Assembly: GCA_013076295.1 (NCBI GenBank)
Contig: RQOL01000374.1
Span: forward strand, 1,178,001-1,242,000
Length of the DNA: 64,000 bases
Source of the DNA: Sanderia malayensis
Taxonomy: Eukaryota > Cnidaria > Scyphozoa > Semaeostomeae > Pelagiidae
Reading direction: 5' to 3'
Shown here: positions 46,017 through 56,790 of the stretch, piece by piece
Position numbering within the stretch: position 1 is the first letter of the stretch
How the letters are laid out: the number at the start of each line of letters is the position of its first letter
Translations under genes and position numbers: made by a program
The notes under the pieces: model-generated
The model's input: the letters and a program-made list of their open reading frames with translations, nothing else
Told to the model about the DNA's origin: nothing
The model's database searches: none

Positions 46017-46583
46017 TTATTGGGGTAGAAGGTTTCGTGCTTGCCCTAACGTTCCTTGAGTGTTGACATTCCTGGGGGATATAGTTCTCACCAGTTTCAC
46101 GAACTGGTGCGGTGGAGTGAATGCAGCCCGCAATTCTTTCTGGTCAGCGGCAAGCGCAGCGACAGTAGCGGTCAGCTGGTTAATCAAGGCGGCCAGGGAG
46201 TCATCGTGACTGGGGCTAACAGCATGAGATGCGGACTGGACAGCATGCACGTGCTGAGATGACGCAACATCGGGATGATGAATTGCTCGAAATCGTTGTA
46301 CGAATGACGTCATGTCATGCAGCGAGGGGGTAGGGTTACTTTCCAAAAGACGCAGGCGAATATCAGAAGGGAGGCCCTTCATAAACTGGCGAGCCAAGAG
46401 GGCATCTCTTGCATCATCCTGGAGGGCGGTGTCAGCCTTGCGAAGCATTTCTTTGAGATCCCATATAAAGAGAGAGGGGTCCTCCTTGGGGCGTAAAATT
46501 CGTTGCTCGAATTCAGAAAAATGTCTCCCTTGATCGACAGCAGGGCACAGAGTTGCATAAGAATGTTTTGCATAATTCGTCAT
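46017..46583 (-). pseudogene. Gypsy-type Gag fragment
   Basis: CPAVDQGRHFSEFEQRILRP, EDPSLFIWDLKEMLRKAD, LLARQFMKGLPSDIRLRLL. This is the capsid-region pattern of Metaviridae Gag (tyrosine/leucine-rich helices with FxxGLP). It then runs into an Ala/Ser-rich linker with a coiled-coil. The N-terminal side is cut at about 46560 by the Penelope-like element. No zinc knuckle is present. Confidence 0.7.
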
Positions 46584-47716
46584 TTTCCCGTAACAATTTT
46601 CGCAAGCTTTTAGAATTTGCCACTAAGGAATGTCATTTTTTGTTTAATGGTCAACTCTTTGATCAAATTGATGGTGTCGCTATGGGCTCCCCTTTGGGGC
46701 CCACATTAGCTAATATATTTATGTGTTTTATGGAATCGTCCTTTCTCAACAATTGTCCGTCTGAATTTAAACCTCTTTTTTATCGCCGCTATGTAGATGA
46801 CACTTTTTGTTTATTGAAGTCTCATGAGCAAATTCATCAGTTCCATAATTATCTTAACAATATCCACCCCAATCTTAAGTTTACAGTTGAAATTGAAAAT
46901 TCTGGATCCCTCTCTTTTTTAGATGTTTTTGTTTCCCACCTAGACCTTGGTTTTCAAACTAGTTTGTTTAGAAAAAAGACTTTTACTGGCTTATATTCTC
47001 ATTTTGATTCTCTCACTCCCCTTAAATTTAAGCGTAATCTTATCTCTGTTTTGTTGATGCGAGCCTATAGGATCTGTTCATCGTATGCTACATTTCATAT
47101 TGAAGTCACCCGTATTAAACGTTTTCTTAGTCTTAATGGTTATCCTCTGCAACTTATTGACTATACTATTCGTATGTTTCTTAATAAATTATATCAGCCA
47201 CCTATTTGTAAAGACACTGTTCCACATAAGAAAATTTTGGTTTGTCTCCCGTTTTTAGGATTCCATTCTCTTCAAATACGTAAACAACTTAATAAGATTT
47301 TTTCTGAAGCCTATCCGTATATTAAACTTGATTTCGTTTTTTCCTCCTCTAAATGTATCTCGTCTTTTTTTCATTTTAAAGACCGTTTTCCTGTTTCCAT
47401 TTGTTCTAAGGTTGTTTATCAATTTAAGTGCACAGGTTGTAATGCCTGTTACTATGGGAAGACCTCCCGCCATTTAGCCACTCGCAGCCGGGAACATTTG
47501 GGAATAGGAAAAGCAGGTCAACCTGTTAGGTCTTCCTCTTCGGCCATACTTGACCACCTTATTGCCTCTGGGCATGAGGCCACTCTTGACAACTTTTCTA
47601 TTTTAAAGAAAGCATCCAATGAGTTTGATCTCCTTTTGTTTGAAAGCCTTCTCATCCTACGTGACCACCCCTCCCTTAACAATCAAACGTCCAGCATTCC
47701 CCTAGAGCTATTTTAA
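46553..47716 (+). CDS. Penelope-like element: RT C-half plus GIY-YIG endonuclease (5' truncated)
   Basis: Uninterrupted 387 codons. RT motifs: QIDGVAMGSPLGPTLANIFM, FYRRYVDDTFCLL (catalytic YVDD), GSLSFLDVFVSHL, then the thumb (LLMRAYRICSSY, IKRFLSLNGYP). The C-terminal part has CTGCNACYYGKTSRHLATR, SREHLGI, ILDHLIASGHEATLDNFSIL and ESLLILRDHPSLNNQ: a GIY-YIG endonuclease with the CxxC insert typical of Penelope-like elements. It is fused at about 46560 to the Gag fragment, so the N-terminal RT motifs are missing. The remaining frame is intact, suggesting young age. Confidence 0.93.
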   Translation: MHKNVLHNSSFSRNNFRKLLEFATKECHFLFNGQLFDQIDGVAMGSPLGPTLANIFMCFMESSFLNNCPSEFKPLFYRRYVDDTFCLLKSHEQIHQFHNYLNNIHPNLKFTVEIENSGSLSFLDVFVSHLDLGFQTSLFRKKTFTGLYSHFDSLTPLKFKRNLISVLLMRAYRICSSYATFHIEVTRIKRFLSLNGYPLQLIDYTIRMFLNKLYQPPICKDTVPHKKILVCLPFLGFHSLQIRKQLNKIFSEAYPYIKLDFVFSSSKCISSFFHFKDRFPVSICSKVVYQFKCTGCNACYYGKTSRHLATRSREHLGIGKAGQPVRSSSSAILDHLIASGHEATLDNFSILKKASNEFDLLLFESLLILRDHPSLNNQTSSIPLELF

Positions 47717-47839
47717 TTTTTAATTTTCTTTGTTTTTCATTGCATTTTAGTCCGTATTGCCTCTAAACTATTTCACGATTGTATTATTTTCTTTTAGTTC
47801 TGCCTTTGTTTGCTAAAATATAAATATTGCATGTGGTCT

Positions 47840-47900
47840 ACTTCTTATCATCTGAGGATGCTGACAGTTATTCAGCGAAACGTTATGAATATGTCGTTTT
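47840..47900 (+). ncRNA. Candidate hammerhead ribozyme core in the Penelope-like 3' region
   Basis: CTGAGGA (47852-47858), a TGCTGA/TCAGC stem-loop (stem II), then GAAA (47877-47880) and an imperfect CGTTAT...ATGTCG arm. This is the CUGANGA-II-GAAA layout of hammerheads, which are known from Penelope-like elements. Stems I and III are weak by eye. Confidence 0.45.
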
Positions 47901-48236
47901 AAATTAAATTTAATTTTTTGTCATGGATTTGTCTTTGGATTTGTCTATCATCAACTGAAATTGTCTCTGGTTTTTCTTATCATGTCAATTCTTATCGTTG
48001 TCTACATTTTGAAATTTCTACATGCAACTCGCTTCCCTCCTGGTATCTCAATTTAAATTTGCATTTTCAGCCATAAATGGCAGCCACTTGACCATAAAGT
48101 GCCAAGATGGGGAGCCAAAGCAAAGAAACAGTTTTTCAATTTTTCAGGTTTATACTCTGTGATACTTTTGGCACTTGTTGATGCCAAATACTGGTTTATT
48201 TGGTGTAGCCTTAGAGCTCCTGGAAATACCCATGAT
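47901..48236. other. Penelope-like 3' untranslated remainder and junction
   Basis: AT-rich sequence with TTGTCTTTGGATTTGTCTATCATC-type phrases; no gene. Confidence 0.35.
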
Positions 48237-49790
48237 TCAACTTACTTCTAATTCATAGCACTGCGGGAGCAGATTGCCAGTGGAAATGCTATTGTGCCCA
48301 AAGTGCAGAATGTCGAGGGTGTAGAAATACCGCCAATGAATCTTGGTGATGGGGCCTTTCCATTTTGACCATGAAGCAAGTACTCCTGTGTCGTCTGTTG
48401 CAGCCTTTCTGTCAACAATGACAGCTTGGTGAATGGACTGTACTGCTTTAAGAACAGGCTCGGTTATATCAATGCGATTTAAGATCTGATGGACTGCTTC
48501 TCTGTACCAGTTGCGGCAACGTGTCGAAAATCTTTCTCTCTCATGTGGTACCTTTGCGTTGACTGTTTCCTGTGCCAAAATTCCTGGTTATATTTTGTCG
48601 AATGGCAACCAGCTATCCTTATCGTCGACGTTGACTTTTGTCAAGTCATCTTTAATTCTTTTCATGAAGTTGATACAGTACATACGAAAAAACACGCTCC
48701 ATTTCAGGGAGAAACCTATGCAGCTCGAAATCATTTGACTGAAAAAGAATACTCAATCCTTTGAGATCTCCAAGTACGAAATCAATGAATTCAAACGTTG
48801 CCTTGATGTAATTCAATTTCAAATGCTGCAGAATTTTTTCAGCTTGAAGTGATTTTGTTTCAAAAATTTCTGCAGTGAAGAAGTACTCCAGGGCTGGCCA
48901 TTGGCTGATGATTCTTGTGACGCATTGCGAAAGTGACAGCCATCGAGTCTGGCAGGATTTCAAGATCTTATGTGGCTCGCAGTCATAAAAATGTTGAAAT
49001 TCCTCGAAGATCTTTTTTCTGTTTGGTGAATCCTTAAAATAGTTGTAGATGTCGTGGGTAAGCTGTTCAGCAGTATTTGAAAGAGTTTCACAGGCATGAC
49101 CAGCTACAAGATTAAATGAATGGCAGTAGCATTTCAAAATGTACAAATCTGGCACAGCAGCTTTCATTTGTGTTAACAGTGAATTGTTCCTCCCTTGCAT
49201 TAGATTCTCACCATCAGATGCATAGCCAATTACATCATTCCACTCAATCCCGTCTTCTGCAAAAATTGTGGCCAAGAGCTCAAACAATGCATCAGCACCT
49301 CCTTCTTTCCCTACTAGCAGCAAACGATAAAGTTTTGTTGTTGGCTCACATTTATCATTTACATACCGTACATTTACACAGAAGGTACAGAAGGTTGCCT
49401 TGTCACAGAGAATTGAAAATCCTCTTGAGCTTTTCATCTCTTCAACCAGCTTCTTGTGAGCATACGGAGCAAGACAATCTGTAAAAAGGTAGGTTCCTTT
49501 AGTCCTATTGCAAGTCCTATCTGTTTTACTGTTTTTGAATTGTCAGCTATCAAGTGAAGCGTTTGCATCAACTGTTCCAAAAATTGAAAGATATATTTCG
49601 TCTAGCTATTAAAGCAACAGCGTTCAGTTCTGCATTTATCTCGCTGAAGCTGTTGACTTCCATGAAATCAGTAAGCGAATGGTTGGATCCGACGTTGTTG
49701 GACAACCTCTTCTGCAACCCAGTTTTGGTGTGGGCAATCAATTCTGATTTACCAATGGCAAGATCTTTATCGCAAATACTGCAATCTGCC
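48237..49790 (-). pseudogene. hAT transposase 2, main part
   Basis: From 49790 downward: DCSICDKDLAIGKSELIAH (BED zinc finger), SEINAELNAVALIARRNI. A frameshift leads to LIADNSKTVKQIGLAIG and SSRGFSILCDKATF. Then VIGYASDGENLMQGRNNSLL and LKCYCHSFNLVAGHACE, CQTRWLSLSQCVTRII (hAT core) continue to LPEMERVFSYVLYQLHEKN. After a shift the last frame reads FSTRCRNWYREAVHQIL and ends at 48237. The usual C-terminal dimerisation block is not readable. The N-terminus is separated by the Harbinger insertion (see 52935-53040). Confidence 0.82.
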
Positions 49791-50134
49791 TTAAGCCTGG
49801 TACTCACTATGGGTTAAACACGATTTTTACGATAACGATAATTTTTTATCGGGCTTATCCATAGTGAGGACATGAAAAATTATCGCGGTTTGAACGGTTA
49901 TCGGGGCAAAAGGAAGCCCGATAATTACGAAATGGAAAGGAAACTTTTTGATATCAATTCGCATTTATCGTGATCCGTTTACGTCAAACCCATTGTTTTA
50001 TAGAATCTGAGGAATTTATGAAGGAAATCTTGATTCGGGAGTGTTGGAAAAGTGCCAGTTTGTTCTCAAAACACAACATTGCTAGTGTTATATTCAATTT
50101 TGAGATAATTTGTTGATTTGCGTTTGGTTTAAAT

Positions 50135-51388
50135 ATGGACGGTGAAAATTTACAATTTGACGAAAGACTGTCTGAAGCCGTTAGACAATTTCCCTGTCTT
50201 TTTGATAAAACGAAGAAAGATTACAAAGACAATAACATTAACAAAAATGCTTGGACAAGTGTTGCTGAAGAATTGTGTATTGACAATGGTAAGAATTGCT
50301 TTGTTTTTATTTCGCTATACATCGACCTCTGTATTTCTTTTCCTATCTCTCCATCTATGTATCTCATTGTTCCTTTATTACTGCCAGTAATAAAGGAACA
50401 ATGAGACCTTCTCCCTACTTTATATAACGAAAATATCAGAATCTGACTTCACTAGTTTTACTCAAAGGTGAAAGAGCCAAGCAACTATTCGCTAATTTGA
50501 AGAAAAGGTTTAGCAAGAGACGAAATGATGTAAAAAAGGCAGAACGTTCCGGAAACCTCAGCTAGTGCTGTAGAGAAAGCCAAGGAAAAAATGAAAGAAT
50601 ATCAATTTATGTTCTGGATGATTCCATTCATAGAGTTAAGAACGTGTAGAACAAATTTGCCATCACAAAACATCGAGGAAGCAACACCAAGCCCCACTCC
50701 TACAACAATCGTGGATTGTGATGATCCAGATGAGGCAAATTCTCTTGAAAATTCTGTTGGCTTCAGAGAACAATTAATTTCAGAAGATGAGCCGGAGAGT
50801 TGGATGGAAACGCCAACGAATGCAAAGAAAAGATCAAGATCTGAAAATGTTTCCGAAGTTACCGGACAAGAAAAGTGGTCCAAGAAGAAGAAACCTGATC
50901 TGGACAAAGAAGAACTCCTCGTTCTAAAATCAATGCAAAAAGCCTTTGAAGGCTCAAAGGAAGAGTCCAAGAAGGATGATATTGATCTCTTTGGCATGCT
51001 TGTTTCTGCAGAGGTAAGGAAATTAGGAGAGAGAGAGCAACGTATGGCTAAAAACCAAATACAGAACCTGCTATTCGCGTTGCAAATGCAGCAAGATGAA
51101 AGCCGTGGATCTTTTTCCAATCCATGTGCATCTTTAAACCAATCTGCATCGTTAAACCAATCTGCATCGTTAAACCAATCTGCATCTGCTTCTTTTAACA
51201 AACCTAGCCCTTTCTTCAGTCACTGTGGCTCTGTCAACCTTCCCAATTATTTCAGACCTTCACCTTCTTTTAACCATGCTGCATCCTTCTATCCACCTTC
51301 CTCTGTTAACCAGCCTGCATCAGCTGGTATTTCTCAAGTATCATGCAACTCTGCCTCTTTTGAGTCTATTAATAGCCCCGATGTTTAG
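50135..51388 (+). CDS. Harbinger MADF/Myb-like protein with BESS motif
   Basis: Exon 1 (50135-50288) encodes MDGENLQFDERLSEAVRQFP, then KTKKDYKDNNINKNAWTSVA: the first helices of a MADF domain. The donor at 50289 (GTAAGA) and acceptor ending at 50467 (CTCAAAG) remove 179 nt and give N-G-E-R-A-K. Exon 2 continues AKQLFANLKKRFSKRRNDVK. A one-base shift near 50555 leads to AKEKMKEYQFMFWMI. Downstream, DLFGMLVSAEVRKLGEREQR plus QIQNLLFAL is a BESS protein-interaction motif. It is followed by a SASLNQ triple repeat. Such proteins bind the transposon ends and help import the transposase. Confidence 0.78.
50289..50467 (+). other. Intron of the MADF-BESS gene, containing a perfect palindrome
   Basis: GT-AG, 179 nt. 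Positions 50363-50405 form two exact 21-bp arms (CTCATTGTTCCTTTATTACTG and its complement) around a single C. Confidence 0.8.
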
Positions 51389-51499
51389 AAGATCAAGAAC
51401 AAACATTTTAAGAAATATAATATTCATGCTAGATTCGTTATAAAATTATTTTGTGAGTTTAATTTTATTTTATGAAAACATTGTTTGTTGCTCTAGTAT

Positions 51500-52840
51500 T
51501 TAGTCTTTATCTCCAGTGCTTCTTACGTACTCCAATTGCCAAGATACAGAGCCAATGTTACTGTTTACGTATTGTTTTATTTCTTCCCTCATTTCTGTAG
51601 CATTTTTGGCATACATTGAGCCTCGTGTTCTGGAAATGCCCTGTAGACTTCCATTGTCAGAAGCTACTATTTTCCTCCATTCTCCAGGTTTCAATCTTCC
51701 ACTACTGTCTTCGGAATCGACAAAACCAGCTGGGCAGTACATGGCATTCTCTGTTTGCTGTGAATAATTATGCAGACAAATGGCAGCTAGCACATAACGA
51801 GTTACGTTTTCTTGTGATGCACGAATCGGACTGCGAAACAGTCTCCAACGAGCAACCAAAATTCCAAAGGCGTTTTCAATAACCCTCCTTGCACGGGAAA
51901 CTCTGTAGTTATAGATGCGCTGTTCTTCTGTGAGTTTTCCAGGATATGGGCGCATTAGCCATGTCTTCAGGGGAAAGATTTCGTCTCCAACAAGATAGTA
52001 GGGCAATTCTGTATCACATCCTGGTAGTTTCTCAGCAGGTGGAATTGAAAGCCCATCTTCTTCAAAGCGCTGTCCCATTTCAGAGTTGAGCAGAACACCG
52101 CTGTCATTGTTGCTGCCATACTGCCCAACATCTACCATGGTAAAGCTATACCTAGCATCACAAACGGCAAGTAGCACAAGACTATAAAACCCCTTATAAT
52201 TGTAATACTGCGATCCAGACCGTTTGGGGCAGTCCATGGCTATATGCTTTCCATCAATTGATCCAATAACATGTGGCATGTTCCAGAGCTTTTCAAAATC
52301 ATTGCTTATACCTTTCCACTCATCAGCAGATGATGGTGGTCTAAGATACGTTTCTGAAAGGGCTTCATAAATTGAAATGCAAACTTCTCTTATGATGTTG
52401 CTGATTGTTGTTCGACCAACTCGGAAAGAACAGCTGAGCGTTAGTTGAGAGCAGCCTGTTGCCAGGTATCTTAATGCAATAACCAATCCCTAACGAGCAG
52501 GAATGGCTTGACGAAAAACTGTACCTTTCTTTGTTATCTTCGCTTCTACAAGACTGTACAAGTGATCAAATGGTTCCTTCGACATTCGCAGATACCTGTA
52601 ATGATATTCTCGATCGTTCAACCTTAACTCTTGAACAAGCCCGTGATACTCGCTAGATGATTTATTTTTGAAAATTTCTCTGACCCAGAACCTTCGTTTT
52701 CTTTGCTTTTGAGCTTTCTGTTTTTCTCGTCGTTGTCTACGCTTTCGTAACATGTAAACAGTACTCATCATTGCAAGCATTTTCTTATTTCGTACGGCCA
52801 TTTTGAATTCACGATAAACACGACTGGCCAATGAGTACAT
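51500..52840 (-). pseudogene. Harbinger DDE transposase, one in-frame stop
   Basis: ATG at 52840 (MYSLASRVYREF). A basic N-terminal segment (RRQRREKQKAQKQRKRRFW) is followed by SKEPFDHLYSLVEAKI, then a TAG at 52487-52489 in the same frame, then VIALRYLATGCSQLTLS (HTH). The DDE_Tnp_4 core is complete: HVIGSIDGKHIAM (Asp), YLVGDEIFPLKTWLMRPYPG (Asp), RARRVIENAFGILVARWR (Glu), LAAICLHNY. It is 446 codons long, the usual size for Harbinger, with only one lesion. Confidence 0.92.
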
Positions 52841-52934
52841 GAGTAAAATTAAGCATCCTCGCTGTCAAGGAATTTATTCGGAAATATCGTTATCGTAAAT
52901 ATCGTGTTTAACCCATAGTGAGGACCAGGCTTTA

Positions 52935-53040
52935 TAAGACCCTTTCTTTCAAACTGACAGCCAACCATGTGCCCATTTTTCTTTTTCCCAATCTTTTCTG
53001 TACTTTTGTCCGCGATACTTCTTTTTGAGGTTTTTGGCAT
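52935..53040 (-). pseudogene. hAT transposase 2, N-terminal start
   Basis: ATG at 53040 (MPKTSKRSIADK), KIGKKKNGHMVGCQFERKG. This is the basic leader of the BED-finger hAT protein continued at 49790. A one-base discrepancy remains after removing the Harbinger and one TTA. Confidence 0.65.
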
Positions 53041-53479
53041 TTTAAATCTCTTCTTCAGAAAGAAAGCATGTACATAGTGAGAGATCAACCAATTTGTAAT
53101 GATATTGATGTTGCCCTCCAAGCTTATAAGTCTTTAACCTAACCACACCTGCAGAATAGATCCTCTGAAGTGGGGAATGACGCCACAAAAACAAGTTGAC
53201 TTTGAAAATAATTTTAACAGCTCTTTTTAAGGTGTGACTTGTCTAATTGTGCCCTTTTTGGAAAGTGCCACATGGGAAGTCTGTAATAATTGATGGTCAA
53301 AGCCGAAAAAACAAACAACTTACCCTGAATTATCCCATAGGTTTTCCCTACAACCCACAAACTTCTAAAAATCCCCAAAATAGGTAGAAATCCCTACACA
53401 TGGCAGCCTGAAAAAGTTAACAACTGAAAAATTCATAATGAACTTTTCAGTTGTTAACTTTTTCCACCTCTATGGAGTT
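53041..53479. other. Noncoding; hAT 2 upstream region and a perfect hairpin
   Basis: Arms AAAAAGTTAACAACTGAAAA (53411-53430) and its complement (53444-53463) around a 13-nt loop. No gene. Confidence 0.5.
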
Positions 53480-53680
53480 TAATGCACTGGCACAAATACT
53501 GCTTTTCTTTTTGCTGAGTTTGTACCAGAATCAGCAGATGTTGAGGGTGTTCTTGAACCAAATTCATTGCCTGTGGCAGAATTTTCACCAAGATCAAGAA
53601 CATCAACATCAGGCTCTATTGATTGTTCAGTTGGCAGCTTGCCATTGATGTCATGACAGGAAATAAAGTAGCAAAGGGCT
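53480..53680 (-). pseudogene. Tail of a Myb/SANT-like protein
   Basis: The minus strand shows LFPVMTSMASC, then Gln/Leu-rich sequence. It shares nucleotide-level similarity (AATTTTCACCAAG, GACATCAATGG) with 45.62-45.72 kb. Confidence 0.45.
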
Positions 53681-53689
53681 GAACTGAAG

Positions 53690-54600
53690 AAGCTACAAAT
53701 ATGTATGAATGCCTACGAATAGCTTCAAAAAATATTTTGTATGTGTTGCGTTCATTATCTTTTGAATCTCATATACTTTTCATCTCTTGACGGGTATGCC
53801 CTTTTGATAGCAATTACTAGACAGGATGAAAAAGCACGTCTGCTCTTCTCAATTTTCCATGCTGGCAGATTACATGCTGGCAATAACCTGCATTCCTGTT
53901 CTCATCTGAAGTGAATTCATAGTCAGCCAACAAAATATCACAAGGAGTTCTTGTGACATTCTCCAGTGCATTCCTGTCAAGACACAATAGCCCAAAAATC
54001 TAATACCGAGCTATGCATTCTTTTTTATTGCAGCATTCATTCTCATCAGGGTTTTCCATGTCTTGACAACTTCCACATTTGCACCAGCCAGGAAGTGCTA
54101 TGGCCTGTTGTGGGATTGTTATACTTGACCAAGTGATACATAAGGTTCTGTTGCTCCAATACCTGCTTCAGTCTCACTGGGAGGGGGAGTCATGTATCGC
54201 AGCTGTTGCACCAATTTCCAGGCTCTTGACACTTCACAATAAATTCTGGCAGTAGCTCAAACTGCCTCTACCATTGGAGAGTACCCCTGGCAGGAGCATT
54301 TTCAGTTCATCTTTGGAGAGCTTTCCAAGAAATTCCTGCATAGAAATGATGCATTTCATTCCAAATAATCTTACATGGACCTGACCCTGACCAAAAAAAC
54401 AAATTTTAATATGTACATTTTGTATGTACATATGTACACTCACTATAATTAGTTGTGAGTCAAGGTTTACTTCCAAATGAGTTGTTGGCACAACTACATC
54501 TAGACTCTTCACGCATTTGACTGGCGGCCTTACAGGGGCAATCAGGTTTCTTCCCTGATCTTCTGCTGCACAAGCTCTTGCAGTTGCAAGTAACCTTTCA
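53690..54600 (-). pseudogene. P2X7-receptor C-terminal-like zinc domain protein
   Basis: Reads FLGKLSKDELKMLLPGVL near 54330, then from 54115 ALPGWCKCGSCQDMENPDEN, ECCNKKEC, a TAG (54000-54002), and LLCLDRNALENVTRTPCDIL, ADYEFTSDENRNAGY. The WCxCGxC...ExxCC...C spacing is that of the zinc-binding ballast domain of P2X7 (P2RX7_C), which occurs widely in multicopy invertebrate genes with no channel attached. The Myb/SANT-like tail lies just downstream. It is broken by stops, and its function here is unknown. Confidence 0.65.
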
Positions 54601-55166
54601 AGAAAACATTGTTTATCTGTTACGTAACCGAATCAAAATAGTCAATCAAAATGTTGTTTTGCCAAATCTTTTATTTTTTCTGAAATTTTACATATTTTTT
54701 CACAATACAGAGGTAACCTGATTGTCGGCAAATATTGAATAGAAAGAGGATATTTAGTAAGCACAAGATATTTATACCTACTAATAAAATAAAGAAAGAT
54801 CTCACCAAATATTCTTGCTTTAGAAGATGTTGAGCTTGACTCGAAAAAATGGAGAAAATAAACACATCGTTCGTTTTTTGTGTGTTTCCTTTAATACAAA
54901 AACTAATTCTAACTCTTATCAAATGTACTATGAATATATATATATATGTTACAAGGAATAGGAGGATATATTTACCTACATAAATCATCAGCAATAGTGT
55001 AAGTGTGAATATATAAAATAATTAAACAAAGCTACATTTAGGGATGTTTATGACAGCAAAGCAATCACTAAGCTAGGTCATGCTGTTCTTACGTGATACA
55101 AGGATAACAAAGGATTTTTACAATGAATTCTTACAAATGAATGAAAGTTATAAAGTAGTGAATACA
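54601..55166 (-). repeat. Probable 3' LTR of the Gypsy element and AT-rich flank
   Basis: On the minus strand a polypurine tract AGAGGGGGGGC (55178-55167) is followed by TGTATTCACTACTTTATAAC, the likely LTR start at 55166. The other LTR border was not fixed; an (AT)n run lies at 54934-54948. Confidence 0.5.
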
Positions 55167-55229
55167 GCCCCCCCTCTAGAAGGCGAGGGAAGCGAAGCGT
55201 CCAATAGGACAATTAAAGTGCTGAAAACG

Positions 55230-56310
55230 TTGTAAACAGTCTGTTTAAGGGTCAAAGCTATATGGTTTAGGGAAATGAACTCTGCGACCAGAGCGAGTAG
55301 TCTGTGGTAGAAGGAAACGAAAGAGGGTGGACTCGAATTGTGCACCACGATCTGTAGTAATCGTAGCGGGTACACCAAATGTGGCAATCCAATGAGTGAC
55401 AGGGGCTTGAGCAACTGTTTCAGCTGTAATGTCAAAAACTGGAATGGCTTGTGGCCAACGAGTGTAGCCGTTGATGCATGTAAGCAAATATCGATATCCA
55501 TTTGACTGTGGTAGTGGGCCCACTAAATCGATGTGTAAGTGTGCAAAACGAGCATCTGGTGTGGCAAACGTTCGAAAAAGAGGGACAGTGTCATGTTGGA
55601 TCTTAGCTTCCTGACAGTGAGCGCATGTTACTGAAAATAATAAGCCAGTATGATGAACGTACGTATTGTCGTGGATTGTCTGTGGAAGTGTCGCATAGGA
55701 TAGGGCCAGTTGTATCCTGAATCGGGAAGGCTTTTAAACGAAGAGATGTAGAAGACTGCAGAGTGGGTAAGACAGGGTCTTCCTGTTGAGCCTTTGCTAC
55801 TAGTGCAAAATCAATCGGATAAACTGCTTTTATTGAGTTGACGTCTGTTCTCGACAGTGCATCAACAACAATGTTGTCTTTGCCTTCAACATGGTGAATG
55901 TCCGTCGTAAACGGTGAGATAAAGTCCAGATGATGTATTTCTCGAGGTGAGCGACGATTAGCTGATGCGGATAAGCCGTATGTTAACAGTTTGTGGTCTG
56001 TTAAAAGGTAAAACTGACGACCTTCAAGAGAGTGTCGAGAATGGCGAATAGCAAGATATATTGCAAGGAGTTCACGTCTGAAAGTGCTGTACTTCGTTTC
56101 TGCCAGCTGCAATATTTTCAAGAAAATTAAAATGGCCTCCCATTGCCCGTCAATATGTTGCTGAAGTGCAGCTCAGACAGCAAGGTTTGATGCGTCAAAC
56201 ATGAGACAGTACGGGTCAGTGTGTGACGAGTGTACGAGCATTGTTGCATCGTCGAGTGCTGATTTGATGGCGTCAAGAGCAGCTAAGGCACTTTTTTATC
56301 TATTTTGAGA
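55230..56310 (-). pseudogene. Gypsy Pol fragment: RT end, RNase H, integrase with internal deletion
   Basis: From 56310: KSALDDATMLVHSSHTDPY, CLMFDASN (RNase H start), an in-frame TGA near 56173, AETKYSTFRRELLAIYLAIR, DHKLLTYGLS and VDALSRTDV. A shift near 55610 is followed by the integrase: GPLPQSNGYRYLLTCINGYT and TTDRGAQFES. The INGYTRW phrase has Asn where the first catalytic Asp (DRxTRW) is expected. From there a deletion joins directly to the polyprotein tail TTRSGRRVHFPKPYSFDP, removing the third catalytic residue. It is not the same element as the Gag at 46 kb, since the order on the minus strand is wrong. Confidence 0.85.
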
Positions 56311-56790
56311 GTAGTCTTTGTTCCAGTGGCAGCTGGGAGTGGTATTTAAGGTATTAGTCTAATAGCATTTTTTCCAGACTTAACAATTTAATTTTTTGAA
56401 TAAATAAAAATTCTTTAAAATCAAATTACAATCGTGTCATGTCAAAGGAAGAACTGTGACGCACAAGAAAGCACACAACGCCCTACACACCCAATATTTT
56501 TGCGTGATGATCGTGTTTACTCTTGAAGGGCAATATCTAGTTTTCTTTTGTTATTGTTAATCCTTACTGACAGATTTTCTTTGGAACGAGCCAGGACATT
56601 TTTGTGAGCAAGGTATTAGTATCAGATTTCTAATACTTTGGTTGCAAAATTCTTCTGTATGTGTCAGGATGAATGACCTAAGATCCTATTGTCAAGTATT
56701 GCTATAAGAATAGGTTTGGTGGGGCCATGGTATTAGTTTTTATTTCTAAAACCCGGCGGCCGAAACATATCAATCTGCACTCTTGAAATA
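56311..56790. other. Noncoding, nothing recognised
   Basis: The word GGTATTAG and close variants recur (near 56350, 56610, 56730 and later 57140), possibly trace repeats. No gene. Confidence 0.3.

Larger units (their letters stand above)
49794..52931. mobile_element. PIF/Harbinger transposon, two genes, inserted in hAT 2
   Basis: 3138 bp. Ends AGCCTGGTACTCACTATGGG (left) and the complement of AGCCTGGTCCTCACTATGGG (right), with similarity extending through TTAAACACGAT and ACGATAACGAT. TTA flanks both ends (49791-49793 and 52932-52934), the usual Harbinger 3-bp duplication. It contains a MADF-BESS gene (plus) and a DDE transposase (minus), converging. Confidence 0.92.

Noticed and set aside
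50602..51201. Minus-strand 199-codon ORF with DADWFN repeats
   Set aside because: Antisense of the MADF-BESS gene's SASLNQ repeat region.
54930..54950. (AT)n run as a promoter
   Set aside because: A simple microsatellite with no supporting context.
46017..56310. One Gypsy element joining Gag (46 kb) and Pol (55 kb)
   Set aside because: Both are on the minus strand, where Gag should have the higher coordinates; here it has the lower.
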